Below, in pieces: positions 33,838-44,752 of a stretch of 64,000 bases of DNA. The stretch's first letter is position 1; each line of letters begins with the position of its first letter. Source of the DNA: Myxococcus qinghaiensis (GTDB taxonomy: Bacteria; Myxococcota; Myxococcia; Myxococcales; Myxococcaceae); the NCBI RefSeq assembly GCF_024198215.1, contig NZ_JAKCFA010000009.1, positions 372,001-436,000 on the forward strand, in the 5' to 3' direction. The notes beneath the pieces are model-generated. The model worked only from the letters and a program-made list of their open reading frames with translations. It made no database searches and was not told the DNA's origin. Made by a program: the position numbers and the translations under genes.

Positions 33838-33845
33838 TGGGGCCC

Positions 33846-34397
33846 TCAGCGAGGGAAGATGGGGTGCACGTCCAGCCAGACGGAGAAGAGCGCGTCAGCG
33901 AACGTCTTGCCGGGGATGAAGACGCCGCCGCTGGCCGCGCCGCCGATCTCCAGCCCGCCCCCGGGCGTGTAGGTGATGATGAGGTCCCCGCCCTTCTCCA
34001 CGTCACGCATCGAGTCGAGCATGACGCCGAGCTGCTGGGACAAGGGCCCCTCGCGCAGCTCCGCGCTGCGGTGCAGGCCATGGCGCAGGCTGTCCACCAG
34101 CTGCGAGCGGGTGATGTCCCGCAGGAAGCGGAAGTGCAGCCGCTTCACGGAGTTGGAGGCGATGGCCTCCGAGGCACTGCGTGGACGGTCCTCCAGGTAG
34201 AGGCTCCACACATAGACCTTGAAGAGGAAGCGCTTGTGCAGCTCCATGTGGGCGAGCTCCACCGTGCGCCCCTGGAGCGTCATCGAGTCCGGCATATGGA
34301 CTCCGCCCACCTGCTTCTGTCCCGCCCGCGCCGAGCCCGCGACCAACACCAGCCCCAGCACGAGCCACCGCGCGCTCTTCCACGCCTGCTCTCTCAT
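33846..34397 (-). CDS. Chalcone-isomerase-like secreted protein
   Basis: Predicted 183 aa. The signal peptide (LVLGLVLVAGSARA) gives a periplasmic protein. The mature part follows the bacterial chalcone-isomerase-like fold: an early MTLQGRTVELAHMELHKRFLFKVYVWSLYLE, then SVKRLHFRFLRDITRSQLVDSLRHGL and the end IPGKTFADALFSVWL. Bacterial members are thought to bind fatty acids or lipids rather than catalyse flavonoid chemistry. The start at 34397 matches the signal peptide. It lies downstream of a KASIII gene in the same direction, a possible lipid link. Confidence 0.85.
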   Translation of the reverse strand: MREQAWKSARWLVLGLVLVAGSARAGQKQVGGVHMPDSMTLQGRTVELAHMELHKRFLFKVYVWSLYLEDRPRSASEAIASNSVKRLHFRFLRDITRSQLVDSLRHGLHRSAELREGPLSQQLGVMLDSMRDVEKGGDLIITYTPGGGLEIGGAASGGVFIPGKTFADALFSVWLDVHPIFPR

Positions 34398-34703
34398 GCG
34401 TCCGACCCCCGCCCCGTTACGGTGCCGGGATAGGTGCGCACGCCCTCGCCGCGCCGCCAGCAGATCCACCTGTGCACCTGTGCCCTGGTGGACGGAAAAG
34501 ACCGCCGGTGAGTCCGATGTCACGCCGTGTCCCTGACCCGTGGCCGGAACGCCAGGGCACCAGGTGGGGGGCAGGAGGGGGATGTCGGGGTGAATCGGGT
34601 CCATGACGCTCGTTGGAGAACATACCAGTGCTCTCCGACGTGCGGGGCTCCCAGCTTCATGACAGGTCGGGTTCCGTGCATCCGGGCCGCCCGTCCGGGT
34701 GCG
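34398..34703. other. Noncoding spacer between KASIII and chalcone-isomerase-like genes
   Basis: About 306 bp with no supported gene. A hairpin with arms 34678-34685 and 34695-34702 (one G.T-type pair) directly follows the KASIII stop and is a likely terminator. The remainder presumably holds the promoter of the gene at 33846-34397; I see no confident boxes. Confidence 0.4.
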
Positions 34704-35714
34704 TCAGCTCGTGGCCGCGTCCGTGCGCTCCAGCAGGGCGCCGGCCCAGGTGAGGCCGCTGCCCACGACGCTCAGCACCACCGCGTCGCCCAGGGAGGCG
34801 TCGTCCCAGTGCTCGCTCAGCACGCCTGGGGCTCCTGCCGCGCCGGTGTTGCCCCGGACGTTGACGTTGAAGCGGTGGCGGGACTCGGGCACCTCGCAGC
34901 GGCGCTGGACGGCCTCCAGCATGCGCAGGTTGGCCTGGTGACCGATGAAGGTGACGTCCTCGTTGCCCTTCTCCGGGTGCTGGCGCAGGTAGTGGGCGCG
35001 CAAGTCGAGGAACGTCTCCCCCGCGCGGCGGATGGCGAACTTCTGCACCTCCGCGCCGTGCTGGGTGAAGTGGCCGATGCGCGGCACCCGCACCTTGTCC
35101 GCGCCCGATGGGTCTCCGGCCAGCCGCGTCTCGGTGATTCGCCACCGCCCGGGCACGCGGGGAGAGAGCACCGCCGCCGCCGAGCCGTCGCCCCACAGCA
35201 CCGCGCTGGAGCGGTCCGTGTAGTCGACGACGCGCGTGGAGTTGTCCATGTTCACCACCAGCACGTAGTCCGGCAGCCGCTCCGGCCGCATGCCCGTGAG
35301 GAAGTGCAGCTGCGTGCAGAACGAGGAGCAGGCGCTCTGGAGGTCCACCGCGGGCGCGTCGATGCCCAGCACCTGCGCCACGCGGTTGGATTCGGCCGGA
35401 ATGCACTCGTCGGGGCTGCACCCGCCCGCGACGACGAGGCCGATGTCGGACGGCTTCAGCCCCGCGCGCGCGAGCGCCATCCGCGCCGCCTGGGCCCCCG
35501 TCTCCGCGTTGCTGAAGAGGGCCGCTTCCTGCGCGGCCCGCACGTCCTTGTTGCGCGTCTCCCGCAGGTACTCCAGCGGCAGCACCGTGTGACGGGAGCG
35601 GATGCCCACCCGCTCCACAATCCACGCGTCCGAGGTCTCGAGCCCCAGCTCCTCGAGGAAGGCATTGGTCAGGAGGTTGGGCGGATGGAAATGGCCGAGC
35701 GCGTGCAGGAACAT
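34704..35714 (-). CDS. 3-oxoacyl-ACP synthase III family protein (KASIII)
   Basis: Predicted 336 aa thiolase-fold condensing enzyme. The catalytic triad is visible: Cys129 in LQSACSSF, His259 in FIGHQANLRML and Asn289 in VRGNTGAAG, plus the terminal VGSGLTWAG. It would condense acyl-CoA with malonyl-ACP to start a fatty acid or an unusual lipid or polyketide. No other fatty-acid synthesis genes sit beside it, so it is probably a specialised paralog, not the housekeeping fabH. GAGGG precedes the ATG. Confidence 0.9.
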   Translation of the reverse strand: MFLHALGHFHPPNLLTNAFLEELGLETSDAWIVERVGIRSRHTVLPLEYLRETRNKDVRAAQEAALFSNAETGAQAARMALARAGLKPSDIGLVVAGGCSPDECIPAESNRVAQVLGIDAPAVDLQSACSSFCTQLHFLTGMRPERLPDYVLVVNMDNSTRVVDYTDRSSAVLWGDGSAAAVLSPRVPGRWRITETRLAGDPSGADKVRVPRIGHFTQHGAEVQKFAIRRAGETFLDLRAHYLRQHPEKGNEDVTFIGHQANLRMLEAVQRRCEVPESRHRFNVNVRGNTGAAGAPGVLSEHWDDASLGDAVVLSVVGSGLTWAGALLERTDAATS

Positions 35715-35760
35715 GTGAACCCTCTAACCACGAACCCTGCCCATTCTCTGTCAGCGCCCT

Positions 35761-35836
35761 GTCACGCCTTCGCCACTCCGCGGAGCAGCCGGCCACTCGT
35801 GCGGAGCGCCGGCCCGGTCTCGTCACGTTTTCGCCA
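35761..35836. promoter_or_regulatory. Spaced direct repeats upstream of the KASIII gene
   Basis: GTCACGCCTTCGCCAC (35761-35776) and GTCACGTTTTCGCCAC (35822-35837) match at 14 of 16 positions, 61 bp apart, about six helical turns. They lie 47 and 108 bp before the KASIII start and could be paired regulator sites. Confidence 0.35.
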
Positions 35837-35857
35837 CGTTGCTGACGCGCTGTGTCG

Positions 35858-36775
35858 TCACTTCTCGGGCGGCGGAGGGAGGACGCGGGTGGTGAGCACG
35901 AGGCGCGAGTCTCCCTTGCCCTCGATGCGCATGCCCTGCTGGTACAGCTCCGGGGCGGGGGTGAGCGTCAGGGGCCCGGCCATGGAGAAGCTGAGGAGCA
36001 GGGTGCCGGCGGCCAGGATGTTCATCGTTCCCTGGTAGGTGACGGACATCGACACGGGGGACTCCTCATCCGCGGGGACCTCCAGGGTGGTGGACACCGC
36101 GAAGACGCCCACGGGCCCGCGCGCCTCATGGCGAATCTCCGAGAGCTGGATGCGGGTGTCCTTGAACTTCACCCCGTCCGGGCCGCCTCCCTTCTGGAGG
36201 CTGGCCTCGAACGCCTTGGCGACGCGGTCCACGCTGTCGCCAATCTGGAGCGGCGCTTCGGGGAAGGCGGCGACGATGGGGTCCTCCTCGCCCAGCCCTT
36301 CAAGGTCCGTGAGCACCGTGTCCCGCACCTGCTTCGTCACGGGCTTGCCCTGCAGGTCCGTCACCACGAGGGTCCCCTTCTTGAACTCCCCCAGGTAGCT
36401 CTTGCCGTTGACGGCGGACACCTCCCGCGTCTCCTTGCCGTCGCCGTCCTTCGTCACGTCCACCACATCGCCATAGACAATCTTCCTGCGGGTGACGATG
36501 CGGCCCTTCGCCGCGAGCGTGGTGGTGACCTGCGTCTGGAGCATCGTGCTCGACAGCGAGATGGGCTCCGGCTCCATCTCCGGCCCGGTGACTTGGAAGT
36601 CCTGGGTCATCTCCAGGCGGAGTCGCTGCTCCTCCGCCTCCCCCACCACCGCGTCCTTCTTGGTGAAGCGCACGCCCCTGCCCAGCTCGTCCCTGTCGCC
36701 CTTCACCTCGTCACCCAGCGAAACGGACGACAGCGACACCCCCGCGACAACGACCCACGACCACATTCGGCGCAT
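35858..36775 (-). CDS. Hypothetical secreted protein
   Basis: Predicted 305 aa. The N-terminus is a signal peptide (VVVAGVSLSSVSLG). The body is beta-rich, with repeated Thr/Val strands and a long charged N-terminal third; it has no Cys and no transmembrane helix. It looks like a periplasmic protein of the uncharacterised DUF6263-like type, but I cannot assign a family with confidence. AGGGG precedes the ATG. It is divergent from the molybdopterin oxidoreductase gene across 121 bp. Confidence 0.75.
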   Translation of the reverse strand: MRRMWSWVVVAGVSLSSVSLGDEVKGDRDELGRGVRFTKKDAVVGEAEEQRLRLEMTQDFQVTGPEMEPEPISLSSTMLQTQVTTTLAAKGRIVTRRKIVYGDVVDVTKDGDGKETREVSAVNGKSYLGEFKKGTLVVTDLQGKPVTKQVRDTVLTDLEGLGEEDPIVAAFPEAPLQIGDSVDRVAKAFEASLQKGGGPDGVKFKDTRIQLSEIRHEARGPVGVFAVSTTLEVPADEESPVSMSVTYQGTMNILAAGTLLLSFSMAGPLTLTPAPELYQQGMRIEGKGDSRLVLTTRVLPPPPEK

Positions 36776-36896
36776 TTGTTCCCCTCTCGCCGCAATCCTT
36801 TCATGGGCTTGCCGATATCGTCAGCCCTGAATCCGCACAGCGGAACGCGGCGCTGACAGGCATTGGCGATGGCACGGGCGAGGTAGAGTACCGCGC

Positions 36897-39113
<2,217 letters not shown>

Positions 39114-40347
39114 GCGCGCCGGCCGTGACGAAGACGAGCTGCACCAGGTGGCCCAGCAGCGCCACCGACATGGCGCGCGCGGCGGTGGTGTCCAGCACGC
39201 CCGCCGCCAGCGCGAAGGCGCCGTCACTGACGCCCACCTGCCCGGGCACCAGCGAGCCCACCGCCAGCGCGCAGAGATAGAGACCTTGCGAGAAGAGGGC
39301 CTGCACCAGCGACGTGTCGATTCCCACCGCGTGCGTCAGCACCGCGTACTGCGCCACCTGGAGCGCGCGGCTGCCCAGGAAGGCCAGCACCGGCCCCGTC
39401 GGCAGCAACGTGCCGTGGCACGCCGTCACGCGGAACTGCTCCGTGTGGTGGGCCCAGCGCTGGGAGCGCCGCGCCAGCCACGCACAGGGCCTCCGCGCGC
39501 GCATGCAGGCACGCAGGCCCGTGGAGGCCACCACCAGCACCACGCCATGGCCCAGCATGGCCAGGGTGAAGACGGACCAGCCCGTCAGCAGATAGGACGC
39601 CGCCGCGCAGGGAAAGGAGATGAGGCCGCCCGCCCCCAGCGAGGCCGCCTGCGAAGTGGCCGCCGCCGCGGTGGCCGTGGCGCCGCCCATGTGGGGCGAC
39701 AAGAGCGCGGCCTTGGTGGCCTCCGCCGCGGCGCGGCCCGCGGGTGCCATGCTGGACACCGCCGTGCCGATGAGCTGCGCGCGCAGCAAGACGCGCATCG
39801 GGACGTGCTCGGCGCGGGTGCCATAGGAGGCGCGCGTCGCGAGCGCGTCCATGCCCTGACGTCCCAGCTCCAGCAGCACCACCCAGGGCAGCCAGGGCGC
39901 GGCCTCCAGCAGCACCCCACCCAGCTCCCGGGCTCCCGCCTTTCGCACCAGCAGCGCCAGCATGGCCAGGCCCGCCACCGCGAAGACAGGCCGCAAGAGC
40001 CCCGTCAGCTTCTTCCGCCAGGGCACCGACACCGAGGGGAGCGCAATCGCCGCGTCCATCGGTCGGCCCAGGGTCATCTCCCCGCGCGCGTTGCTCACCA
40101 TCGCCTCCCTCACCCACCCTGCGCCCCGAGTCACGGTGGAAGGTGGACAGCCCCGGCTGGGATGGCGAGGGTCGCCCGTCGCCCGGAAGCCACCTCCCTC
40201 TGCCTCGCGTCAGCCGGTGGACATCCGCGCTCGGCCCCCCCACCCCGGAGCGCCGGTTGCCCGAGCGACTCCGAGTGCGTGCTCGGCTCCGGCTCCGAAG
40301 GTCGCTAGGGTGCGGCTCCGATTTCCCGCGCGCACACGGAGCAACTC

Positions 40348-41334
40348 ATGAAAGCGGTCCGGTTTTCGAAGTTCGGGCACCCGTTGAAGGTGGTGGAGGT
40401 GGTGGAGGAGCCCGACGCGGAGCTGAAGTCGGGTGAGGTCCGCATTGAAGTGTTGGCCACCCCCATCAATCCCTCCGACGTGCTCACCCTCTCCGGACAG
40501 TACGGCTCGCTGCCCAAGCTGCCGGCGGTGCCGGGCAACGAGGGCGTGGGCCGCGTGGTGGAGGTGAAGGACACGTCAGCGGTGAAGGTGGGAGACGTCG
40601 TCTTCCTGCCGCTGGGCTCGGGGACGTGGCGCACCCACCTGGTCGCCCCCGCCGAGGGGCTGATGCCGGTGCCCAAGGGCACGGACGTGAAGCAGGCGTC
40701 CATGTTGTTCGTCAACCCGCCCACCGCGGACATCATGCTGCGCGAGTTCGTCACCCTGCAGCCCGGAGACTGGGTGCTCCAGAACGCGGCCAACTCCGCG
40801 GTGGGCCGCTACCTCATCACCCTGGCGAAGCAGGCCGGCTACAAGACGCTCAACGTCGTGCGCCGCGAGGAGCTTGCGCCGGAGCTGCTCGCGCTGGGCG
40901 CGGACGTCGTGCTCACGGACACGGACGACCTGCGGGAGCGCGTGCGCGAGGCGACGGGCGGCGCGAAGGTGCGGCTGGCCATCGACGGCGTGGGCGGAGA
41001 CTCCACGCGGCGGCTCGGCGACTCGCTCGCCACCGGGGGCACGGTGGTCAACTACGGCGTCATGAGCGGCAAGGGCCCCAAGCTGTCGGCGGAGGCCACC
41101 ATCTTCAAGGACGTCACCCTGCGCGGCTTCTGGCTGGTGCTGTGGCTGAAGCGCGCCGAGCGCGAGCACCAGCGCGACACCTACGCCCGGCTGTCGAAGC
41201 TGCTGGCGGACGGCACGCTGAAGACGGCGGTGGAGGGCACCTTCTCAATCGATGCCATCCAGGATGCGCTGGCGCGCGCCATGGAAGGTGGACGTGGCGG
41301 CAAGGTGCTGCTCACGCCCAACGGTCCGGTCTGA
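40348..41334 (+). CDS. MDR family enoyl-thioester reductase-like protein (MECR/Etr1-like)
   Basis: Predicted 328 aa medium-chain dehydrogenase/reductase without the zinc-binding Cys set. Features: TPINPSDVLTLSGQYG, LPAVPGNEGVGRVVEV, the cofactor loop NAANSAVGRYLI, and a C-terminal FSIDAIQDALARAMEGGRGGKVLL. This layout is that of 2-enoyl-thioester reductases, which use NADPH to reduce trans-2-enoyl-ACP or CoA. It is followed 31 bp later by an SDR gene in the same direction, a likely operon. The exact substrate is not determinable. Confidence 0.88.
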   Translation: MKAVRFSKFGHPLKVVEVVEEPDAELKSGEVRIEVLATPINPSDVLTLSGQYGSLPKLPAVPGNEGVGRVVEVKDTSAVKVGDVVFLPLGSGTWRTHLVAPAEGLMPVPKGTDVKQASMLFVNPPTADIMLREFVTLQPGDWVLQNAANSAVGRYLITLAKQAGYKTLNVVRREELAPELLALGADVVLTDTDDLRERVREATGGAKVRLAIDGVGGDSTRRLGDSLATGGTVVNYGVMSGKGPKLSAEATIFKDVTLRGFWLVLWLKRAEREHQRDTYARLSKLLADGTLKTAVEGTFSIDAIQDALARAMEGGRGGKVLLTPNGPV

Positions 41335-41365
41335 TTCCCACTCGCAGCCCGAAAGGAACACGACG

Positions 41366-42139
41366 ATGAATCGCGTGGAAGGCAAGGTGGCACTCATCAC
41401 GGGCGCGGCGGGAGGCCTGGGCAGCGCGGCGGCGCGGATGCTGGCGCGCGAGGGCGCGAAGGTCGTGGTGACGGACCGCAAGAGCCAGGAAGCGCTCGGG
41501 CGCGAAGTGGCCGCGTCCCTGGGCGAGGGCCAGGGCCTGTTCCTCCCGCTGGACGTCACGCGAGAGGAGGACTGGGTCCAGGCCATCGACACGACGCTGG
41601 AGAAGTTCGGCCGGCTGGACGTGCTCGTCAACAACGCGGGCCTGGGCATCCCCAAGGACGTGGAGCGCCTCTCCCTGGAGGAGTGGCGGCTGGTGCACGC
41701 CGTCAACCTGGACGGCACGTTCCTCGGCTGCAAGCACGGCATCCGCGCCATGCGCCAGTGTGGAGCCAGGGGCTCCATCATCAACATCTCCTCGCTGGCG
41801 GGCCTCATCGGCGTGCCCACGCTGCCCGCGTACGGCAGCGCCAAGGGCGCCGTGCGCATGTTCACCAAGTCGGTGGCGCTGCACTGCGCGCAGCAGGGCT
41901 ACGGCATCCGCTGCAACTCCATCCACCCCACCTTCGTCGAGACCACCATGGTGAAGGCGCTGATGGAGGCCAGCGGCGTGCCGGACAAGGCGCGCGAGGG
42001 CATGCGGCGCAGCATCCCCCTGGGCCACCTGGGCGAGCCGGACGACATCGCCCACGCCGTCGTGTACCTGGCGTCGGACGAGTCGAAGCTGATGACGGGC
42101 TCCGAGTTCGTCCTCGACGGCGGCTCCTCCGCGCAGTAG
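41366..42139 (+). CDS. SDR family oxidoreductase
   Basis: Predicted 257 aa classical SDR. It has TGAAGGLG at residues 13-20, NNAG near 90, Ser and the catalytic YGSAK around residues 140-160, and a C-terminal GSEFVLDGGSSAQ. It resembles glucose/cyclopentanol-dehydrogenase-like or 3-ketoacyl-reductase-like members. AAAGGA precedes the ATG at 41366. It is probably co-transcribed with the enoyl-reductase-like gene, suggesting sequential redox steps on an acyl or alicyclic compound. Confidence 0.92.
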   Translation: MNRVEGKVALITGAAGGLGSAAARMLAREGAKVVVTDRKSQEALGREVAASLGEGQGLFLPLDVTREEDWVQAIDTTLEKFGRLDVLVNNAGLGIPKDVERLSLEEWRLVHAVNLDGTFLGCKHGIRAMRQCGARGSIINISSLAGLIGVPTLPAYGSAKGAVRMFTKSVALHCAQQGYGIRCNSIHPTFVETTMVKALMEASGVPDKAREGMRRSIPLGHLGEPDDIAHAVVYLASDESKLMTGSEFVLDGGSSAQ

Positions 42140-42164
42140 CCCCTCTGGAAGTCGCTGGCGGCGC

Positions 42165-44690
42165 TCAGGTCCAGGGCGCCGTCAGCATCTGCGCGAAGCG
42201 CACGCTCAGCTCCGGGCGCCGCATCATCGCCTGTATCCAGGCCTGCGCCTCCGTGCTCCAGTCGGCAATCGACAGTCCGCGCGCTTCGAAGACCGCCAGC
42301 GAGTCGCTCGACACGCTCATCGCCTTGAGCACCCGCGCGTACTCCAGCAACGTGCCCAGCTTCGCCCCGGGGAGGATGACCTCCGTGTCCAGCTCCTGCG
42401 CGTCCACCTGGGGGCGGGCCTGGAACCATCGCTCCAGGGACACGGGCGGCCCCATCTGGGCCACCGCGTTCATCAGCCGCGCACGGTGCGCCTCCTGCTC
42501 CTCGCGGACCCGGGCCGCCTCGCGCTGGGCGGCCTCGGCCTCGCGCTGGGCCATCTCGATTCGCCGCTGCTGGTCCCTGCGTCGGGACTCCTCCACGCGC
42601 CGCCGCAGCTCGGCCTGGCGCTGTTCCTCCTCGTCGTCCCGCTGGCGCTGGAGGTACTCGCCCATCATCTTCACGTCGACGTGGATGTCCTCCAGCAGGT
42701 CACGGTGGTAGCTGGACTCGGCCTCCTGGACGGGCGCCTCGCGCACGCGCCGCTCGAAGTCCGGGAGCCACTCCAGGAAGCGCTCCACGTCGGGGATGAG
42801 GAAGTCATTCCCCTCGCGCAGCGCATTGTTGAGCCGTGAGGACGCGTAGAACGCCGCATGCGAGGTGGAGCGCGGCCACCCATCCACCCGCGTCTCCACC
42901 GCCGCCCACACGAAGGGCAGGCGCTCGGCCAGCGTCCGGGCGGGGACGTCCTCCAACAACCACCCCACCAGCTTCGGGAGCTGGAGCTGCGAGTCCGCGC
43001 GCCACCACGTCTCGAAAATCACGAGGGGGTCCGGCTCCGCCGCGAGCTGGCGCTCCCATAGCTCCTGTCGCCAGGGCATGAAGGTGGCCAGCAGGTCCGC
43101 GCGCTCGTCGAGGTAGCGCTGGAAGCGCAGCCACACGGCGTCGATGAGCTCCTCGCGTCCGGAGATGCCGCTCCAGGAGCGCACCGCCTTCGCCAGCGGG
43201 GCCAGCACCGCCGCCCGCGCGGGCTTCTCCCACGCGGCCATCAGCAGCCGCGCCGAGCGGCCTCTCCCCACCTCCGGCGCCAGGCGGTCCAGCATCCCCG
43301 GCAGCGACACCAGCAGGTTCAGCAACGGCTCCGCGCACGCCGCGTCCCGCGCCCACGAGTGCACCAGCGTCAGCTCCTCCACGTCACCCAGCGCGAGCAA
43401 GGTCGTGAAGCCGCCCGCGCGCACCAGCTCCGCGCGCTCGGCGGACGGGGCGGTCCTGAGCGCCTGCACGGCGGCGGCATGGAAGGCGCGCGCGGCCGGC
43501 GTGGCCCGGGCCTCTCGCTCGTCGGTGGCCCACTCCAACCACCGAAGCACATTCCGCGCGGGCCACGTGCCCAGGGTGTCACGGGCGAACGTTCCCCAGC
43601 GGGCCAGGACGTCCGGAGACAGGCGCTCGAAGGGCATGTTGCGAGCCCAGGACTGCACCGCGTCCGCGAGCGCGTCCGGCTCCCGCGCGGTGACGGCGAG
43701 CACCGCCTCCAGCACCTCCAGCGTGGGCGGTGACGGCAGCCGTCGCAGCACGTCCCGGACGAAGGCCGCGTCACCCGTCGTGGCGAGTCGCGAGAGCAGT
43801 GTCGACGAGCCGAGCGACGCCAGCGTCCCCCGCGCCTCCGTCACCACCTCCGCGTCCTCGGAGTCCAGCGCGGCGACGAGCCCCGACTCGTCCTCGAGGA
43901 CGAGCGCGCACTCGAAGCGGAGGTCCTCGTCCGGGGAGCGCAGCCCCTCGCGCAGCGCGAAGAGCAGGTCCACCTCGGGCGGCTTGCCGGTGGCGCGCAC
44001 CCAGGCCACCGCGGCGCGCGCGGTGTGCTCGGGGAAGCGCGCGAAGACGGCGCGCGCGTGACGCTCGATGTGCTCGCGCTGCTGCCGCTGCAACCGCGTG
44101 CGCTTCCACACCCGCCAGCGCGTCAGGGCGAGCGCGGCCTCCATCGCCGCCCTCCCCTCCTCGTACAGACTGGACAGGACGGTGGAGTACATGTCCCGCG
44201 TCTCCTGTCGCAGGTGCACCTTGGCGAGCGCCGCGAGCTGGCGGACCTCGGACGCCTGGCCGTGCCGGAACATCACCGCCAACGTGTCCTCGTCCTCGTC
44301 GTCCTCGGTGGAGGAGTCGGGGACAGGCGGCCAGGCCCAGGGGAGCTGCTCGGCCCAGCGGTCCTCGGCCTCCTCGGCGAAGCCCGGGAGCAACAGGAAG
44401 GGCTCGCACCAGCGCACGTCCGCGATGACGCGCAGCACGTCCGCCCACCGCGCGGCGTACTGGGACTCCAACTGCCAGGACAGGGACGGCTCCAGCGCCT
44501 CCAGCCGCCCCACCAGCGCGAAGCGGTCCACGCCCGCGTGGAGCAGCATGCGCGCGGCGCCATAGTGCTCGGGTGGCACCGGGCCGCACGCGCAGTGGGG
44601 ACACCGGATGCCGGGCGCGTTGAAGCGGGTGCAGCCGGGACACCGCACCCGCGTGCCACGGAGGGCACCGTTCTCCCAGGAAAGGGACAT
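42165..44690 (-). CDS. Large hypothetical protein: zinc ribbon, helical repeats, coiled coil
   Basis: Predicted 841 aa, cytoplasmic. The N-terminus has a zinc ribbon (RCPGCTRFNAPGIRCPHC). Residues about 60-600 are almost all helical with HEAT-like repeats (LLFALREGLRSPDEDLRFECALVLEDESGLVAAL, DVLRRLPSPPTLEVLEAVLAV). Residues about 680-745 form a highly charged coiled coil. The last 70 residues (LLEYARVLKAM, LAVFEARGLSIADWSTEAQAWIQAM) look like a small helical module found at the C-terminus of other myxobacterial proteins. AGGGGG precedes the ATG. Function unknown; a scaffold seems likely. Confidence 0.8.
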   Translation of the reverse strand: MSLSWENGALRGTRVRCPGCTRFNAPGIRCPHCACGPVPPEHYGAARMLLHAGVDRFALVGRLEALEPSLSWQLESQYAARWADVLRVIADVRWCEPFLLLPGFAEEAEDRWAEQLPWAWPPVPDSSTEDDEDEDTLAVMFRHGQASEVRQLAALAKVHLRQETRDMYSTVLSSLYEEGRAAMEAALALTRWRVWKRTRLQRQQREHIERHARAVFARFPEHTARAAVAWVRATGKPPEVDLLFALREGLRSPDEDLRFECALVLEDESGLVAALDSEDAEVVTEARGTLASLGSSTLLSRLATTGDAAFVRDVLRRLPSPPTLEVLEAVLAVTAREPDALADAVQSWARNMPFERLSPDVLARWGTFARDTLGTWPARNVLRWLEWATDEREARATPAARAFHAAAVQALRTAPSAERAELVRAGGFTTLLALGDVEELTLVHSWARDAACAEPLLNLLVSLPGMLDRLAPEVGRGRSARLLMAAWEKPARAAVLAPLAKAVRSWSGISGREELIDAVWLRFQRYLDERADLLATFMPWRQELWERQLAAEPDPLVIFETWWRADSQLQLPKLVGWLLEDVPARTLAERLPFVWAAVETRVDGWPRSTSHAAFYASSRLNNALREGNDFLIPDVERFLEWLPDFERRVREAPVQEAESSYHRDLLEDIHVDVKMMGEYLQRQRDDEEEQRQAELRRRVEESRRRDQQRRIEMAQREAEAAQREAARVREEQEAHRARLMNAVAQMGPPVSLERWFQARPQVDAQELDTEVILPGAKLGTLLEYARVLKAMSVSSDSLAVFEARGLSIADWSTEAQAWIQAMMRRPELSVRFAQMLTAPWT

Positions 44691-44752
44691 GCCCCCTGTC
44701 TACAACGTCCCGGCGCCGCTGTGCTCCCGGACGGCGCCAGGACGCGCCTGAC

